Assembly (NCBI GenBank): GCA_024276605.1
Contig: JAJRWX010000095.1
Location: 1-64,000 of the forward strand
DNA: 64,000 nt
Direction of reading: 5' to 3'
From: Planctomycetota bacterium
GTDB taxonomy: Bacteria; Planctomycetota; Phycisphaerae; UBA1845
The notes under the pieces are model-generated. The model saw only the letters and a list, made by a program, of their open reading frames with translations. It did no database searches and had not been told where the DNA came from. Positions 53,755 through 63,303 of this stretch are shown one piece after another. The position numbers and the translations under genes were made by a program. Positions within the stretch are counted from its first letter, which is position 1; each line of letters begins with the position of its first letter.

Positions 53755-55253
53755 CCAGTGACTATGGTATGGTATATCTCGTCGGTGTAGGCCCCGGCGA
53801 TCCTGACCTCATCACACTTCGCGCTCACAAACTACTCTGCGAGGCGAATGTTGTCTTATACGATCGGCTCATTGATAAAGAATTCATAGCCCAAGCACAC
53901 CCCCATGCAGAACTTATAGACGTTGGCAAAAAGCCGAACGGCCCGGAGGGCCAACAGGATGACATTCATGCCCTCTTGATCGATCGTGCTCAAGGCGGAA
54001 AGAGCGTGGTACGCTTGCAGGGGGGCGATCCCTTTGTTTTTGGAAGAGGTTTCGAGGAGTTAGTCGCATGTTACGAAGCCGGTGTACCCTGCGTGATAGT
54101 CCCCGGGGTGTCCAGTGCCCTGGCCGGGCCTGGGGCAGCTTTAATTCCCCTCACGCACCGCCACTTAGCACGTTCAGTAGGTATAGTCACTGGTCGATCA
54201 GCAATGTCTGATCTTGGAGAAATTGATTTTCAATCATTAGCCGCATTGGATACCCTGGTCATCATGATGGGCAGATCCAATCTGCACTTGCTAACACAGG
54301 GGCTTATCGCGGCGGGGCGTAGTGGTCACACCCCAGCCGCTTGTATTGAATGGGCGACAACACCGCGACAGCGTGTCATTCGTGCGACCCTCGCAACCTT
54401 GTCCGACCAGGCTCAGCAGCAACATATTGCGTCACCGGTGATTACCATCATGGGAAAAGTCGTCGCACTACACGAGCAGTTACAAGCAAAAGCCGCGTCA
54501 CCATTAGCCGGTAAACGCATCATCACCACGCGGCCCGTCTTTGGCGTGAGCACATTAAACCAACGGTTGACTGCCTATGGTGCTAACGTGGTTTCTTGTC
54601 CACTTATTGAGATTCAACATCTATCCCAAGGGTCCGATTTAGACAAGCATATGCGAAACCTGGATGCCTATGATTGGCTATTGTTCACTTCGGTATACGG
54701 CGTGGAGGCATTCTGGCGTGCGTTGCTACGCAACGGTTGGGACGCCCGTGTGCTGGGTGGAAAACGCTTAGCCGTGGTGGGATCAGCTACAAAGGCTTAC
54801 CTTTACGAACGTGGTCGTATCGTGGCAGATGTGGTCCCCGCGCGATACACTGCCGAGTCATTAGTCCAGGCTTTGAGAAATATCGAAGTGTCACAGGTGC
54901 GGCGTTTGTTTTATCCACGATCCGACAAAGCGGATTCAACCCTTGTTGATCGTTTGCGCCAGAGTGGTTTAGCCATAGATGATGTGATCGCCTATAGAAA
55001 CCGCCCGGTTACGCCTACACCCGGTCAGCATCACGCATTGGAGCAAGGAGCTGATGTTATCACCTTCGCCAGCCCAACAGCCGTGCGGCGTTATGCAGAG
55101 TTACATATACCCATAAAGCGAGCACAAGTAGCTTGCATAGGACCGGTAACGGCTAAGGCCGCGCACAACGCAGGCATGAAAGTCGCCATCGAAGCTCCCC
55201 AACAAACCGAGCACGCCCTAGCCGAGGCGATCGTTAATCATTTTCATTCGTAG
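53751..55253 (+). CDS. cobA-hemD: Fused uroporphyrinogen-III C-methyltransferase / uroporphyrinogen-III synthase
   Basis: 500 aa from ATG 53751 (AGAGG 8 bases upstream). N-terminal half (1-245) is the SUMT domain: VYLVGVGPGDPDLITLRA, VVLYDRLI, VRLQGGDPFVFGRGFEEL, PGVSSALAGPG, and TLVIMMG. C-terminal half (~258-500) is HemD: KRIITTRPVFGVSTLNQRL, DWLLFTSVYGVEAFWRAL, KRLAVVGSATKAYL, VITFASPTAVRRY, and ACIGPVTAKAAHNAG. It closes uroporphyrinogen III and methylates it twice to precorrin-2. The NAD-dependent precorrin-2 dehydrogenase (SirC or CysG N-domain) needed next is not in this block. Confidence 0.94.
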   Translation: MTSDYGMVYLVGVGPGDPDLITLRAHKLLCEANVVLYDRLIDKEFIAQAHPHAELIDVGKKPNGPEGQQDDIHALLIDRAQGGKSVVRLQGGDPFVFGRGFEELVACYEAGVPCVIVPGVSSALAGPGAALIPLTHRHLARSVGIVTGRSAMSDLGEIDFQSLAALDTLVIMMGRSNLHLLTQGLIAAGRSGHTPAACIEWATTPRQRVIRATLATLSDQAQQQHIASPVITIMGKVVALHEQLQAKAASPLAGKRIITTRPVFGVSTLNQRLTAYGANVVSCPLIEIQHLSQGSDLDKHMRNLDAYDWLLFTSVYGVEAFWRALLRNGWDARVLGGKRLAVVGSATKAYLYERGRIVADVVPARYTAESLVQALRNIEVSQVRRLFYPRSDKADSTLVDRLRQSGLAIDDVIAYRNRPVTPTPGQHHALEQGADVITFASPTAVRRYAELHIPIKRAQVACIGPVTAKAAHNAGMKVAIEAPQQTEHALAEAIVNHFHS

Positions 55254-55326
55254 GGTATGCTACTAAACACCGAATACAAAGAACCGGGTCCATCATGTAG
55301 ATAAGGTTGAATTATTAGACCATACC

Positions 55327-55366
55327 TATCCAACAACACGTCCAGCGTTTCCGATGAGGTTGGATA
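55327..55366. repeat. 8-bp inverted repeat upstream of the ankyrin gene
   Basis: TATCCAAC (55327-55334) and GTTGGATA (55359-55366), 24 bases apart, in the 250-bp gap after cobA-hemD. It could be a terminator stem or an operator. The gap has no gene. Confidence 0.35.
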
Positions 55367-55503
55367 ACATATCGGTCTTTACGATGTGATATGGCCGGTT
55401 TTGATCATCTCCGCTTCCGAGCAAGACGGAATCTTCACCCGCCTATTGACGATAATCAGCCTACCAGGCGAGCTACTTCGGACATGAAGAATGGAGAACC
55501 CTG

Positions 55504-57267
55504 ATGGACAAAAAAAAGGCGATGATCCTCATATTTGGTATGATGCTAATCGTGACTGCGCTTTTCCGCTCGAACAGCCGAAGTCGTATTAGCACCGTTC
55601 GCGGCTCCAACAACAACACTACGCACGACAAACGTAACGAACAACCCGCTGGTTCGAAGCCGGCGCATACTCGCTCACTCCAATCCGCGGGATTGATGCA
55701 GGCCATAGAGCGGGGGCTAGTCGCGGACACAAAAGCACATATCCAAGCTGGTGTTTACATCAATATGGCTAACGAGAACGGCGTGACACCACTCCACCTA
55801 GCATCCAGCCTTGGACGCACGGACTTGGTCAATCTTCTCATTGCTGAGGGGGCCGACGTCAGTGTGACGAACAACGAGGGCCGGACGCCGATGGATGTGG
55901 CTGGCAGCGATGACGTGAAGAAGCTGTTCACTATTACCGCGAAGTACAGTCAGAGCAAATGGGATCCCCTAAGCAGGGCGATCCTCCGCAAGGACGAGGG
56001 TGCGGTTGAATTCTTAGTTGCCCATGGTGCAGATGTTAACGCCGAAAGCTCTGGAGGGCGGACGCCGCTGTACACAGCCGTTTCCGAAAAACGCTTAGAC
56101 TTCGTTTCGCTGCTCATTAACAACGGAGCCGAGGTCAACTTCAAGCGTCGAGACGGTAGCCCGGTATTGTTGCTTCATAAGGCAGCCAAAAAGCAAGCTC
56201 CTCAGATCATGCGTATTCTGATTGACCACGGAGCGAATGTGAAAGCCAAGGACCGTCAGGGAAACACCGCGTTGCACATGTTAACGCGATTGCCAGACGC
56301 GGACCGGATGGATGTGGCGCGACTTCTGATCGCCAAAGGTGCGAACCCCAATGCGAAAAACCGATTAGATTCTACCCCATTGCATGAGGCGTCGAGGTTT
56401 GTAGACAAGAATTTGGTGGCATACTTGATCTCTAGCGGTGCCAAGGCAGATGCTGGCAACGTCAACGGAGTGACTCCACTTCACGTCGCGGCTACAAACA
56501 GTGGCATTGATGTGGTAGAGGTACTTGTCAAGCACGGGGCCGATGTCAACGCTAAAGACATGTATGGATACATGCCTATGCATGGGGCAGCTAAGAACAA
56601 ACCATCTGAGCGAGCCATCAATATGGTGAAATACTTGACCGCGCAAGGTGCAGCTGTTGATGCGATGGATAAGTATGGCGATACACCGCTATACCGTGCA
56701 GTGACTTCGAGTCGGATGGACGTGGCGGCTGCTCTTATTGAACTTGGTGCAGATGTCAATGCTCGGAACGTAAAGGGCGTCACGCCGCTTCACAAGGCGG
56801 CAGACACCGCCAATGTGGCCATGGCTGAATTCCTGATCGACAACGGCGCCGATGTAAACGCCAAAGACAAGCAAGGGGCTATGCCTCTACATGCGGCGGC
56901 CAAGAAATACCCACCCGAACGAGCCATCGACATGGTGAGATGCCTGACGAAGCACGGGGCTGTGGTCGATGCCATAGACAAACCTGGTGATACACCGTTA
57001 TTCGGTGCCGTGACGTTAAGCCGCATGAAAGTGGCGGCTGTTCTTGTTGAGCTTGGCGCGGACGTCAATTCGAAGAACACGAAGGGCATGACGCCACTGC
57101 ATAGGGCCATCGACGATGCCAGTGTGGCGATGGTGGAATTCCTGATCGACAACGGCGCCGATGTGAATGCTCCAGGGATGAACCATCAAAGTCCATTACA
57201 GTTTGCCCTCAAACAAAATGCTGCAGAAGTTGTGGCGTTGCTTAGACAACGCGGCGCGAAGGAATAG
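55504..57267 (+). CDS. Membrane-anchored ankyrin repeat protein
   Basis: 587 aa. One N-terminal hydrophobic segment (MILIFGMMLIVTALF) probably anchors it in the inner membrane with the repeats outside or, less likely, serves as a signal. From ~60 to the end it is ankyrin repeats (NGVTPLHLASSLGRTDLVNLLIAEGADV and many more; consensus GxTPLHxAA...LLxxGADVNAK). Residues ~322-557 contain a 103-residue superunit of three repeats, present twice plus a partial third copy. Binding partner unknown. GGAG lies 8 bases before the ATG. Confidence 0.9.
   Translation: MDKKKAMILIFGMMLIVTALFRSNSRSRISTVRGSNNNTTHDKRNEQPAGSKPAHTRSLQSAGLMQAIERGLVADTKAHIQAGVYINMANENGVTPLHLASSLGRTDLVNLLIAEGADVSVTNNEGRTPMDVAGSDDVKKLFTITAKYSQSKWDPLSRAILRKDEGAVEFLVAHGADVNAESSGGRTPLYTAVSEKRLDFVSLLINNGAEVNFKRRDGSPVLLLHKAAKKQAPQIMRILIDHGANVKAKDRQGNTALHMLTRLPDADRMDVARLLIAKGANPNAKNRLDSTPLHEASRFVDKNLVAYLISSGAKADAGNVNGVTPLHVAATNSGIDVVEVLVKHGADVNAKDMYGYMPMHGAAKNKPSERAINMVKYLTAQGAAVDAMDKYGDTPLYRAVTSSRMDVAAALIELGADVNARNVKGVTPLHKAADTANVAMAEFLIDNGADVNAKDKQGAMPLHAAAKKYPPERAIDMVRCLTKHGAVVDAIDKPGDTPLFGAVTLSRMKVAAVLVELGADVNSKNTKGMTPLHRAIDDASVAMVEFLIDNGADVNAPGMNHQSPLQFALKQNAAEVVALLRQRGAKE
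56467..57176 (+). repeat. 309-bp internal tandem duplication in the ankyrin gene
   Basis: Units begin at 56467, 56776 and 57085 (partial), each starting at Gly in G(V/M)TPLH. The paired segments GAATTCCTGATCGACAACGG at 56827 and 57136 are identical, and the run continues with few changes, so the duplication is recent relative to the rest of the gene. Confidence 0.8.
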
Positions 57268-57457
57268 ACGTGCAAAGATTGTTTGTTGTCAGTGATCTCG
57301 TTTGCCTGATGGCGTCAGCAATGGCATGATGACATTTCCAGCTTCAATGAGGATTCATCCCAAAATAATGACAAGATGATTATAATAATAGGGACAGTCA
57401 CGAATGGCGGTATTGACTTCCACATCCATGTGTGCGTCAACACGACTCGTTTTTTGA

Positions 57458-57873
57458 TCCGATTTAACTTGTCGCGGGCGCCCTCCCTGCTCCACCAATA
57501 CCGGCGCTTACTGTCGAGCGCGCCGTAAACTGTCGGAGAAGGTCATCCGTCAGATCACCGTCAACGTAGGCGTAGGCTGCGAAGACAAGCTTGGGAAGGA
57601 ATCACTCTGGCACGGACGTCATGTCCGCCTGGTGGACGGATCGACCGTGAGCATGCCTGACACATGCGAGAATCAGGAAGCCTACCCGCAGAACCCAGAG
57701 CAAAAGGAGGGGCTTGGTTTTCCCATCGCCCGAATCGTCGTGCTCCTATCCTTGTCAACCGGCATGGGCGTATTGAACCACGCGCGATAAAACGCAAGCC
57801 CAAAGAACACGCCCTACTCACCAAACCGCGCGACGAAGCGCGGGCCGGATTACTGGAGGGGAAATCGATGTAA
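57458..57873 (+). pseudogene. IS4-family transposase remnant with internal deletion
   Basis: Frame one, 57458-57790, reads NTGAYCRARRKLSEKVIRQI, then RHVRLVDGSTVSMPDTCENQ with the first catalytic Asp of the DDE triad, then EGLGFPIARIVVLLSLSTG, as in IS4 transposases. It is followed at about 57750 by a switch to another frame that encodes the family's C-terminus, NRHGRIEPRAIKRKPKEH ... LLTKPRDEARAGLLE, ending at TAA 57873. The N-terminus and the large central part between are missing. No terminal inverted repeats were found. The antisense frame 57561-57911 is a shadow. Confidence 0.8.
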
Positions 57874-57913
57874 GTCCTTACTACATAAGCGGCAGTGCCA
57901 TTCGTAATCAACC

Positions 57914-60900
57914 CTAAATTCCAAGTGAGTGATCATCATAGTCAAAGTCGTCGTCCGGGTCGTGCTCTGACGTCGCACGGGTAGCGGTCATAATCACCGA
58001 CGCTGATTTGGCGCTAAACGGCTTAAACGCATGGAATCGGACCTGGTAACCCAGCTGTTCACCAACCTCACGAAACAGTGGTCCATTGAGCCAATTTACC
58101 GTGCTGCCATCGTACTTCGCCGGTCCCTTGAACGCCTGGTAGTACTGTTCGATTCGCTGTACGAACAGGTCCACGACTTCGAGCACGCCGTTCGGATGAA
58201 GTACATTGAGCAGCTCGACAAACCCCTCCACCGCCTTTTGATTTAGGTGCACACGCACACTTCGATTCATCGGGAGGATGTCTCGGAGCAGTTTGTCAAC
58301 GTCCTCCAGGGCTGCAACTCCGGACGATTCCGACGGTCGAGAACCATTGAGAACGACGTATCGTTCTTCAACCTTGATCGCCTTGAACAAGTCCATCCAG
58401 AAAGCCACATAATTCAGCGGTGGATAGCCAAGTGTTACCAGTCGGTCACGCGCCCAGTCCAATAGCGCGGCTATATTCGCATCTCGGTTATCGGTCAGCG
58501 CGACGAGACGCGCTTCCAACTCACTCGCATCCTTCACCGCAAAGCCGTGCTGTGACAATAACGCCGTCATGACCGCTCGCGACAGATATGCCCGACCTTC
58601 GATCCCATACACGCGCCTATCCACCCAGGCTAGTTTGTCGGTGGGTAGATTGTCGTAAACGTTGCAGATGTGCACGTGCATGATGCGCCCGCTGTATGGC
58701 GCCAAGGCCTGCGCGGGATTGGATGCGTCTATACAAACCGACTCGACATTCCGATGTTCTCGCATCAACTCAGCCGCACCTCGCTGGAGGATATCCTGCG
58801 AATAATCGGCTAGCACGTAGGTTGTCCGTTGATAGTAGTCTACGCCGACCATCGTGCTTATGCGCTGTAACTCGTCTAGAAAAACGCTGGCCCGTTGCGT
58901 CGAAGCCACGCCTATTTCCACAATATAGAACTTTTCGTCGGTAAGAGCCTGCTCGTGCAATCGATCGAAATAAGCTCGTGCAGTGGAACGCACGTAATCC
59001 TTATTTCTGTCGGTGGAGCCACCGATGGATTCATCGTAGTTGATGCCGGTTGCCTTTTCGAAGTCGGATAAGCGCTTCCAGAACGCATCGTTGAATGCCC
59101 AACAAACGCTCTGCGATTCTCCTGCGAATGTCTCGAACACGATGGCGTCAGGGCATTCACAGCCATCATGTGGCACCTGCTGCAATGCCTCGCGCAGATT
59201 GGCGCGGAAACGATCTACGGTACCGAACTGGCGAACGTCAACGACTAGCTCGGTGCGGTGGCCGGTGTCATCGTCCGCACCACGATAGCGGCGGATGGCG
59301 ATGGGTGCGCGGTAGTGATGCTTGTAATGAATACGATTGAAGTGGACGGCCAAGTTCGCCGCGCTAATCTCGTCACGATACGGGGCCAGCTGTAATTCCT
59401 CCTTCAAAATCGTCAACGCCTTCAGAAAATCTTCCACGTTTCTTGGTGCGAGCAGGATGTCAGTGTAGGTGACGCGTACGCCAAGCGATGCTACATAGCG
59501 GATCGTCCCGTTGGCTAGCTCGCGCCGTAGCGACCGTCGCAAGGACGTACCCTCCGGCACCACTGCCAGAATCTCGTCACAACGGAGTAACGGGCTAACA
59601 CTTGGGATCCGGTCGTTAGCCAGACGCCTGCGGAGATTCGGTAGGGCCTCAGCCACAAGGAACTGCTCGCGGATGGACAACTCACTGAATGTTCCCTCAG
59701 CCGGCAACCCTATCTGGACCATCCGTGACTCGATTAAGTGAATCGCCTGTGGTGTGCCAACTAGCGACAAGGTCTTGATCAGTAGCTCCTCTTGATCCAT
59801 GTCAGGTGATTGATCGAGCATCGTACGTATACGCGTGGCTTTAGCGGCAACCAATGTCGAAAGGTTATGCGCAGATCCGTCGGCGACCAATGCATAATCT
59901 CGGCGAAAAAATCTCATCATAGTTACCCACGGAACCCGGAACATGAGGCTCCAGTTGGGGCCGGGCTTTCGACCTTCGAGCACAGGTATCACTGCGCTAT
60001 AGACGGTGCCGCTGTAGAAACCCGACGACGGTGCCTCGCGCGTTTCGAGCAGGTCGCAAACCGGCACTCCGTACGCATGCCGGCGGTGGCGTATCTCTGC
60101 CCATGTGCATTCACGCGATGTGTCCTCGCATAGCATACGTCCGTTGACACTAAGCGGCGCCCCGCACGGGCCATGTGACATCTGCTTGGCGCAGCCACGC
60201 GGGCAAACGAGCGCATCGGCGCTTAGGTCGCAACGATCGCATTTCTTGCACCCGAATGCCGGTACTTTGGGCCACTCAATCATCTTCAGGATTCGCTCAA
60301 GCCACACTGATCGGGCTAACCTCCGCAGGGTTTTGCCCAACAGGCTCGTCTCTCGTTGTTTAGCCGCGCGCAGCATTCGTTCGAGATACACCTCGATGAC
60401 TGGAAGCTGCGCCAACACACGCTGTCGTTCGAGACCAGCTTGCCGCGTTACTTTCTGTATACTACTAGCCTGCTCCTGAAGTAGCGGCATTTCTTTGAGC
60501 AACTCCACGTGCGCACTAAAGGATCTTACGCAGCCCAAGTATAAACCACTTACGCCGGGTACGTGCCGAATGCGTTGCAGCATCGAACGCGTCACCTTAG
60601 CCCCGTGCTGAAGGCGTTGTCGCTTGATCCACTCGTCATCGTGTCCACCGGCTTGGGCCGTCAACTCTATACGACTTTCCGCGGTAACGAACTCTTCGAT
60701 CAGTTCCGTTGGTACGCGTATACCGGGAATATCGGAGATGGACCGCAACTGCGACGACGATGTCAGCGGGATCATTTCCGCGAACACATGTACCATATCT
60801 AGCACGTCGAGCTTCTGAAGTGCATCCATCCAATGCCGGAACGAGTCCACGTTGTGAATGACTTGCGTGATGATGACCCGTGCCCCCGCCAGCGCCTTTT

Positions 60901-61630
60901 GCAACGTGCGCATGCCATCCGGATCGGCGTCGGCATTAGGGTGTCCCGCCGCTGCAATGAGAAAGTCATCCGGCAACGACCCCTCGATGATCATGTCTCG
61001 GGCCAGCGCGCACATGCCGATCGAATCAAGAGGAAATCGTGCCGGCTTGGTGTTATCTGCTGGAAGATCGCCCGTCACGAGTAGCACGCTGCGCAGGCCC
61101 AGGTTGGCGAAGTGGATCAGGCGCTGTCGGATTTGCTCCGCTTGACGGTTGCGTGCCACGACGTTGGCCATCAGTTGTGTGGGTTCCACGCCGACGCCAA
61201 CCAACAGCTCGGCTGCGATGGCATTGTCGAGTGCTTCACGACCGCGCGGGCCATCGTCCAACGCGATCATATCGATCTTGCCCGCGCTGAGTAGATCGGC
61301 ATAGACCTGTAGCTTGTGTGCAAGTTCGCGCTCCTCGGTTGTCAGGTCGGCTGTAGTGCTATCCAGTTGTCGCAGGTATTGCCCCAAGAATGTCAGGTTT
61401 GGCAGGGAGGCCGTGTCTGCCAAATATCGCTGGCGCAATCGTTGATAGCCGACATGATCAGCCTCGGTCAGATGCAACTCCTGAATCACCGGCAGCTTGC
61501 CCGAGGCTATGGCTTCATGGAGCGGGTTGAGCGTACGTTTTACCGCTGCGTTTGGCGCTATGCGTCTAGTGGCCGGTGCCGTAACCGTTGCGGTCTTCTG
61601 ATGAATAAAGATAGGCTCAGAGTTGGCCAT
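57914..61630 (-). CDS. MetF-type methylenetetrahydrofolate reductase fused to a SAM-methyltransferase-like domain
   Basis: 1238 aa from ATG 61630; the frame is open upstream but overlaps the preceding gene. N-terminal ~400 residues: MTHFR-type barrel, QLMANVVARNRQAEQIRQRL, LGLRSVLLVTGDLP, IGMCALARDM and later IPGIRVPTELIEEF. About 457-530: Cys-rich MTHFR C-terminal module, FGCKKCDRCDLSADALVCPR, GPCGAPLSV, ECTWAEIRHR. After ~650 the rest is unlike MetF; around 900 it has FYIVEIGVASTQRASVFLDE and TYVLADYSQDILQRGAAEL, a class I methyltransferase-like core resembling the MidA family. It lies 23 bp after the homocysteine methyltransferase gene in the same direction. Confidence 0.6.
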   Translation of the reverse strand: MANSEPIFIHQKTATVTAPATRRIAPNAAVKRTLNPLHEAIASGKLPVIQELHLTEADHVGYQRLRQRYLADTASLPNLTFLGQYLRQLDSTTADLTTEERELAHKLQVYADLLSAGKIDMIALDDGPRGREALDNAIAAELLVGVGVEPTQLMANVVARNRQAEQIRQRLIHFANLGLRSVLLVTGDLPADNTKPARFPLDSIGMCALARDMIIEGSLPDDFLIAAAGHPNADADPDGMRTLQKALAGARVIITQVIHNVDSFRHWMDALQKLDVLDMVHVFAEMIPLTSSSQLRSISDIPGIRVPTELIEEFVTAESRIELTAQAGGHDDEWIKRQRLQHGAKVTRSMLQRIRHVPGVSGLYLGCVRSFSAHVELLKEMPLLQEQASSIQKVTRQAGLERQRVLAQLPVIEVYLERMLRAAKQRETSLLGKTLRRLARSVWLERILKMIEWPKVPAFGCKKCDRCDLSADALVCPRGCAKQMSHGPCGAPLSVNGRMLCEDTSRECTWAEIRHRRHAYGVPVCDLLETREAPSSGFYSGTVYSAVIPVLEGRKPGPNWSLMFRVPWVTMMRFFRRDYALVADGSAHNLSTLVAAKATRIRTMLDQSPDMDQEELLIKTLSLVGTPQAIHLIESRMVQIGLPAEGTFSELSIREQFLVAEALPNLRRRLANDRIPSVSPLLRCDEILAVVPEGTSLRRSLRRELANGTIRYVASLGVRVTYTDILLAPRNVEDFLKALTILKEELQLAPYRDEISAANLAVHFNRIHYKHHYRAPIAIRRYRGADDDTGHRTELVVDVRQFGTVDRFRANLREALQQVPHDGCECPDAIVFETFAGESQSVCWAFNDAFWKRLSDFEKATGINYDESIGGSTDRNKDYVRSTARAYFDRLHEQALTDEKFYIVEIGVASTQRASVFLDELQRISTMVGVDYYQRTTYVLADYSQDILQRGAAELMREHRNVESVCIDASNPAQALAPYSGRIMHVHICNVYDNLPTDKLAWVDRRVYGIEGRAYLSRAVMTALLSQHGFAVKDASELEARLVALTDNRDANIAALLDWARDRLVTLGYPPLNYVAFWMDLFKAIKVEERYVVLNGSRPSESSGVAALEDVDKLLRDILPMNRSVRVHLNQKAVEGFVELLNVLHPNGVLEVVDLFVQRIEQYYQAFKGPAKYDGSTVNWLNGPLFREVGEQLGYQVRFHAFKPFSAKSASVIMTATRATSEHDPDDDFDYDDHSLGI

Positions 61631-61653
61631 GGCTTGCGGTGTCCGTATCCCAC

Positions 61654-62562
61654 CTACGAGGCTGTGGATGCCATGCTCTCCATCCGGCGACGAAACAGTG
61701 TGATGTGCTCCGGTGTTGTTCCGCAACATCCGCCGACGACTGACACACCGGCTTCGATTAACATCGGCACGGCGTCTGCCATCCGTTCGGGTGTTTCATC
61801 GTACACGATACGCCCGCGATCTAGCCGTGGTTGCCCGGCGTTGGGTTGAACCATCAGTGGCAAATCAGATAGCTTGCGGTACGTGGCAACAAGTTGGACG
61901 TAATCGTCGATGTGGATGCCTGTGCCACAGTTGCACCCCAGTACATCGACGCCAAGTTGCATCAGAAAGCTGACCGTGTCCTCGACACTGACGCCGGTCA
62001 TCGTCCGAAAGTTGCCATCTGCCACTCGGTCAAACGTTACCGATCCGATTATCGGCACACCTGTGCGGCAGCGACGAACAGCCATCACAGCCGTTTCCAG
62101 CTCTTCGAGCGACGTCATGGTTTCTATGATGATGCCGTCGACGCCTCCATCGAGCAGCCCATTAACTTGAATCGCAAACGACGCCTCCAGGTCGCTACGT
62201 GATGTAGTACCCAGCGGTTCGAGGAACCCGCCGAATGGCCCTATATCCCCGAGGACATAACCGGACTGGCCGATGCAATCGCGGGCAATGCGCGCGGCGT
62301 GAATATTCAAATCATAAGATTTCTCGGCAAGCCCGTATCGCGCTAGCGCCAGCGACGACGCCTGAAAGCTGTTAGTGATGAGCACGTCACTACTCGCTGC
62401 CACGTAAGCGGCGTGTATCGCGCGAACACGATCAGGTTGTGTGAGGTTCCACTCGTCTCCCGACTGTCCCGGGTCAAGCCCGGCCTCGATGAGTTGTGTC
62501 CCCATCGCTCCATCGCCGAGCAACACTCCGGAATGTACGGCTTGTACAAAAGATTCACGCAC
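61654..62562 (-). CDS. Homocysteine S-methyltransferase domain protein
   Basis: 302 aa, the barrel of BHMT/MetH-N type: GVLLGDGAMGTQLIEAG, ITNSFQASSLALARYGL, GDIGPFGGFLEPLG, and the zinc ligands Cys210 in GCNCGTG and Cys279-Cys280 in GGCCGTTPEH. It lacks the folate, cobalamin and activation modules of full MetH. Bacterial relatives such as YitJ join this domain to MetF in one chain; here the MetF part is the next gene. The methyl donor could be methyltetrahydrofolate through a partner or S-methylmethionine; not decidable. The product is methionine. Confidence 0.88.
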   Translation of the reverse strand: MRESFVQAVHSGVLLGDGAMGTQLIEAGLDPGQSGDEWNLTQPDRVRAIHAAYVAASSDVLITNSFQASSLALARYGLAEKSYDLNIHAARIARDCIGQSGYVLGDIGPFGGFLEPLGTTSRSDLEASFAIQVNGLLDGGVDGIIIETMTSLEELETAVMAVRRCRTGVPIIGSVTFDRVADGNFRTMTGVSVEDTVSFLMQLGVDVLGCNCGTGIHIDDYVQLVATYRKLSDLPLMVQPNAGQPRLDRGRIVYDETPERMADAVPMLIEAGVSVVGGCCGTTPEHITLFRRRMESMASTAS

Positions 62563-63303
62563 AGTGGTTCACCTTCCAGCGGTTTCTAAAATCCTCTGCC
62601 GATCAACAAAGCGTCAGGCGCCCACGATGGTGCTTCTCGCCTCCGTTGCATGTACATTGAAACTACCGTGAGGGTCAGCAGTTTGCAGGCACAACAGGCT
62701 ACCTCGGCATCACCATCCATGGTTCGGTTAAAAGGAGTATCGGCGTCGATCGCATGCGTTCCCTATCTGCTTAGCAGCATACGCTTCCGTAGTGAAAACG
62801 CAATCCGATGCCGTTCTCATTTGTCGGCAACATTGGCACACGGCGTTTGCATGCCTCTGATGATAGAATCGCGATTACTTTGTCGCTGTGGGGCGGATCG
62901 ACTTCTCTTTCAATCGGCGCGCTGCGATCCAGATAAGAGGTGTTCTAGCCTCGTGATAATATGTGAAGCACAAACGGAGATTGCGCCGTAGGTGACGTTC
63001 AATCATAAGATGCTAACTATTTAAGACAGAGATTTCACTGGTTGTCTTGTCCGTGATACGACCGATAGAAATAACGAGAAAGGTGTAGCGATTTAATCGA
63101 ACCTATACCGTTTTTATTGCATGCCCGTGTTCGGGCTTACCACCGGGTGTATTATTGCCCCTTATCATTCGCCGGCTCGGCTTTAGTTAAGTGTGCGATG
63201 AGGCTATAATATGGCAAGTACAAAAGCCGGTATCGGTTTGCCTCTTTAGCGGGCCGCTGCACGATAATCAACATCAACATTTTTTTTGAGGGGGGGTAAG
63301 GGT
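62563..63303. other. Intergenic, candidate promoter, no gene recognised
   Basis: 741 bp. Short frames (62441-62671, 62650-62991) have no motif or good ribosome site and I do not call them. No SAM-I, SAH or cobalamin riboswitch consensus was recognised upstream of the homocysteine methyltransferase gene. For the plus strand there is a hairpin GCCCG-TGTT-CGGGC (63123-63136) and TATAAT (63205-63210) with a poor -35. A T8 run followed by GAGGGGGGG (63288-63296) is the ribosome site of the next gene. Confidence 0.35.

Noticed and set aside
57561-57911. 116-codon minus-strand frame
   Set aside because: Antisense to the IS4 transposase remnant, which has recognisable protein sequence on the plus strand.
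62563-62760. Possible SAM, SAH or cobalamin riboswitch upstream of the homocysteine methyltransferase gene
   Set aside because: I looked for the conserved cores and did not recognise any; a covariance-model search would be decisive.
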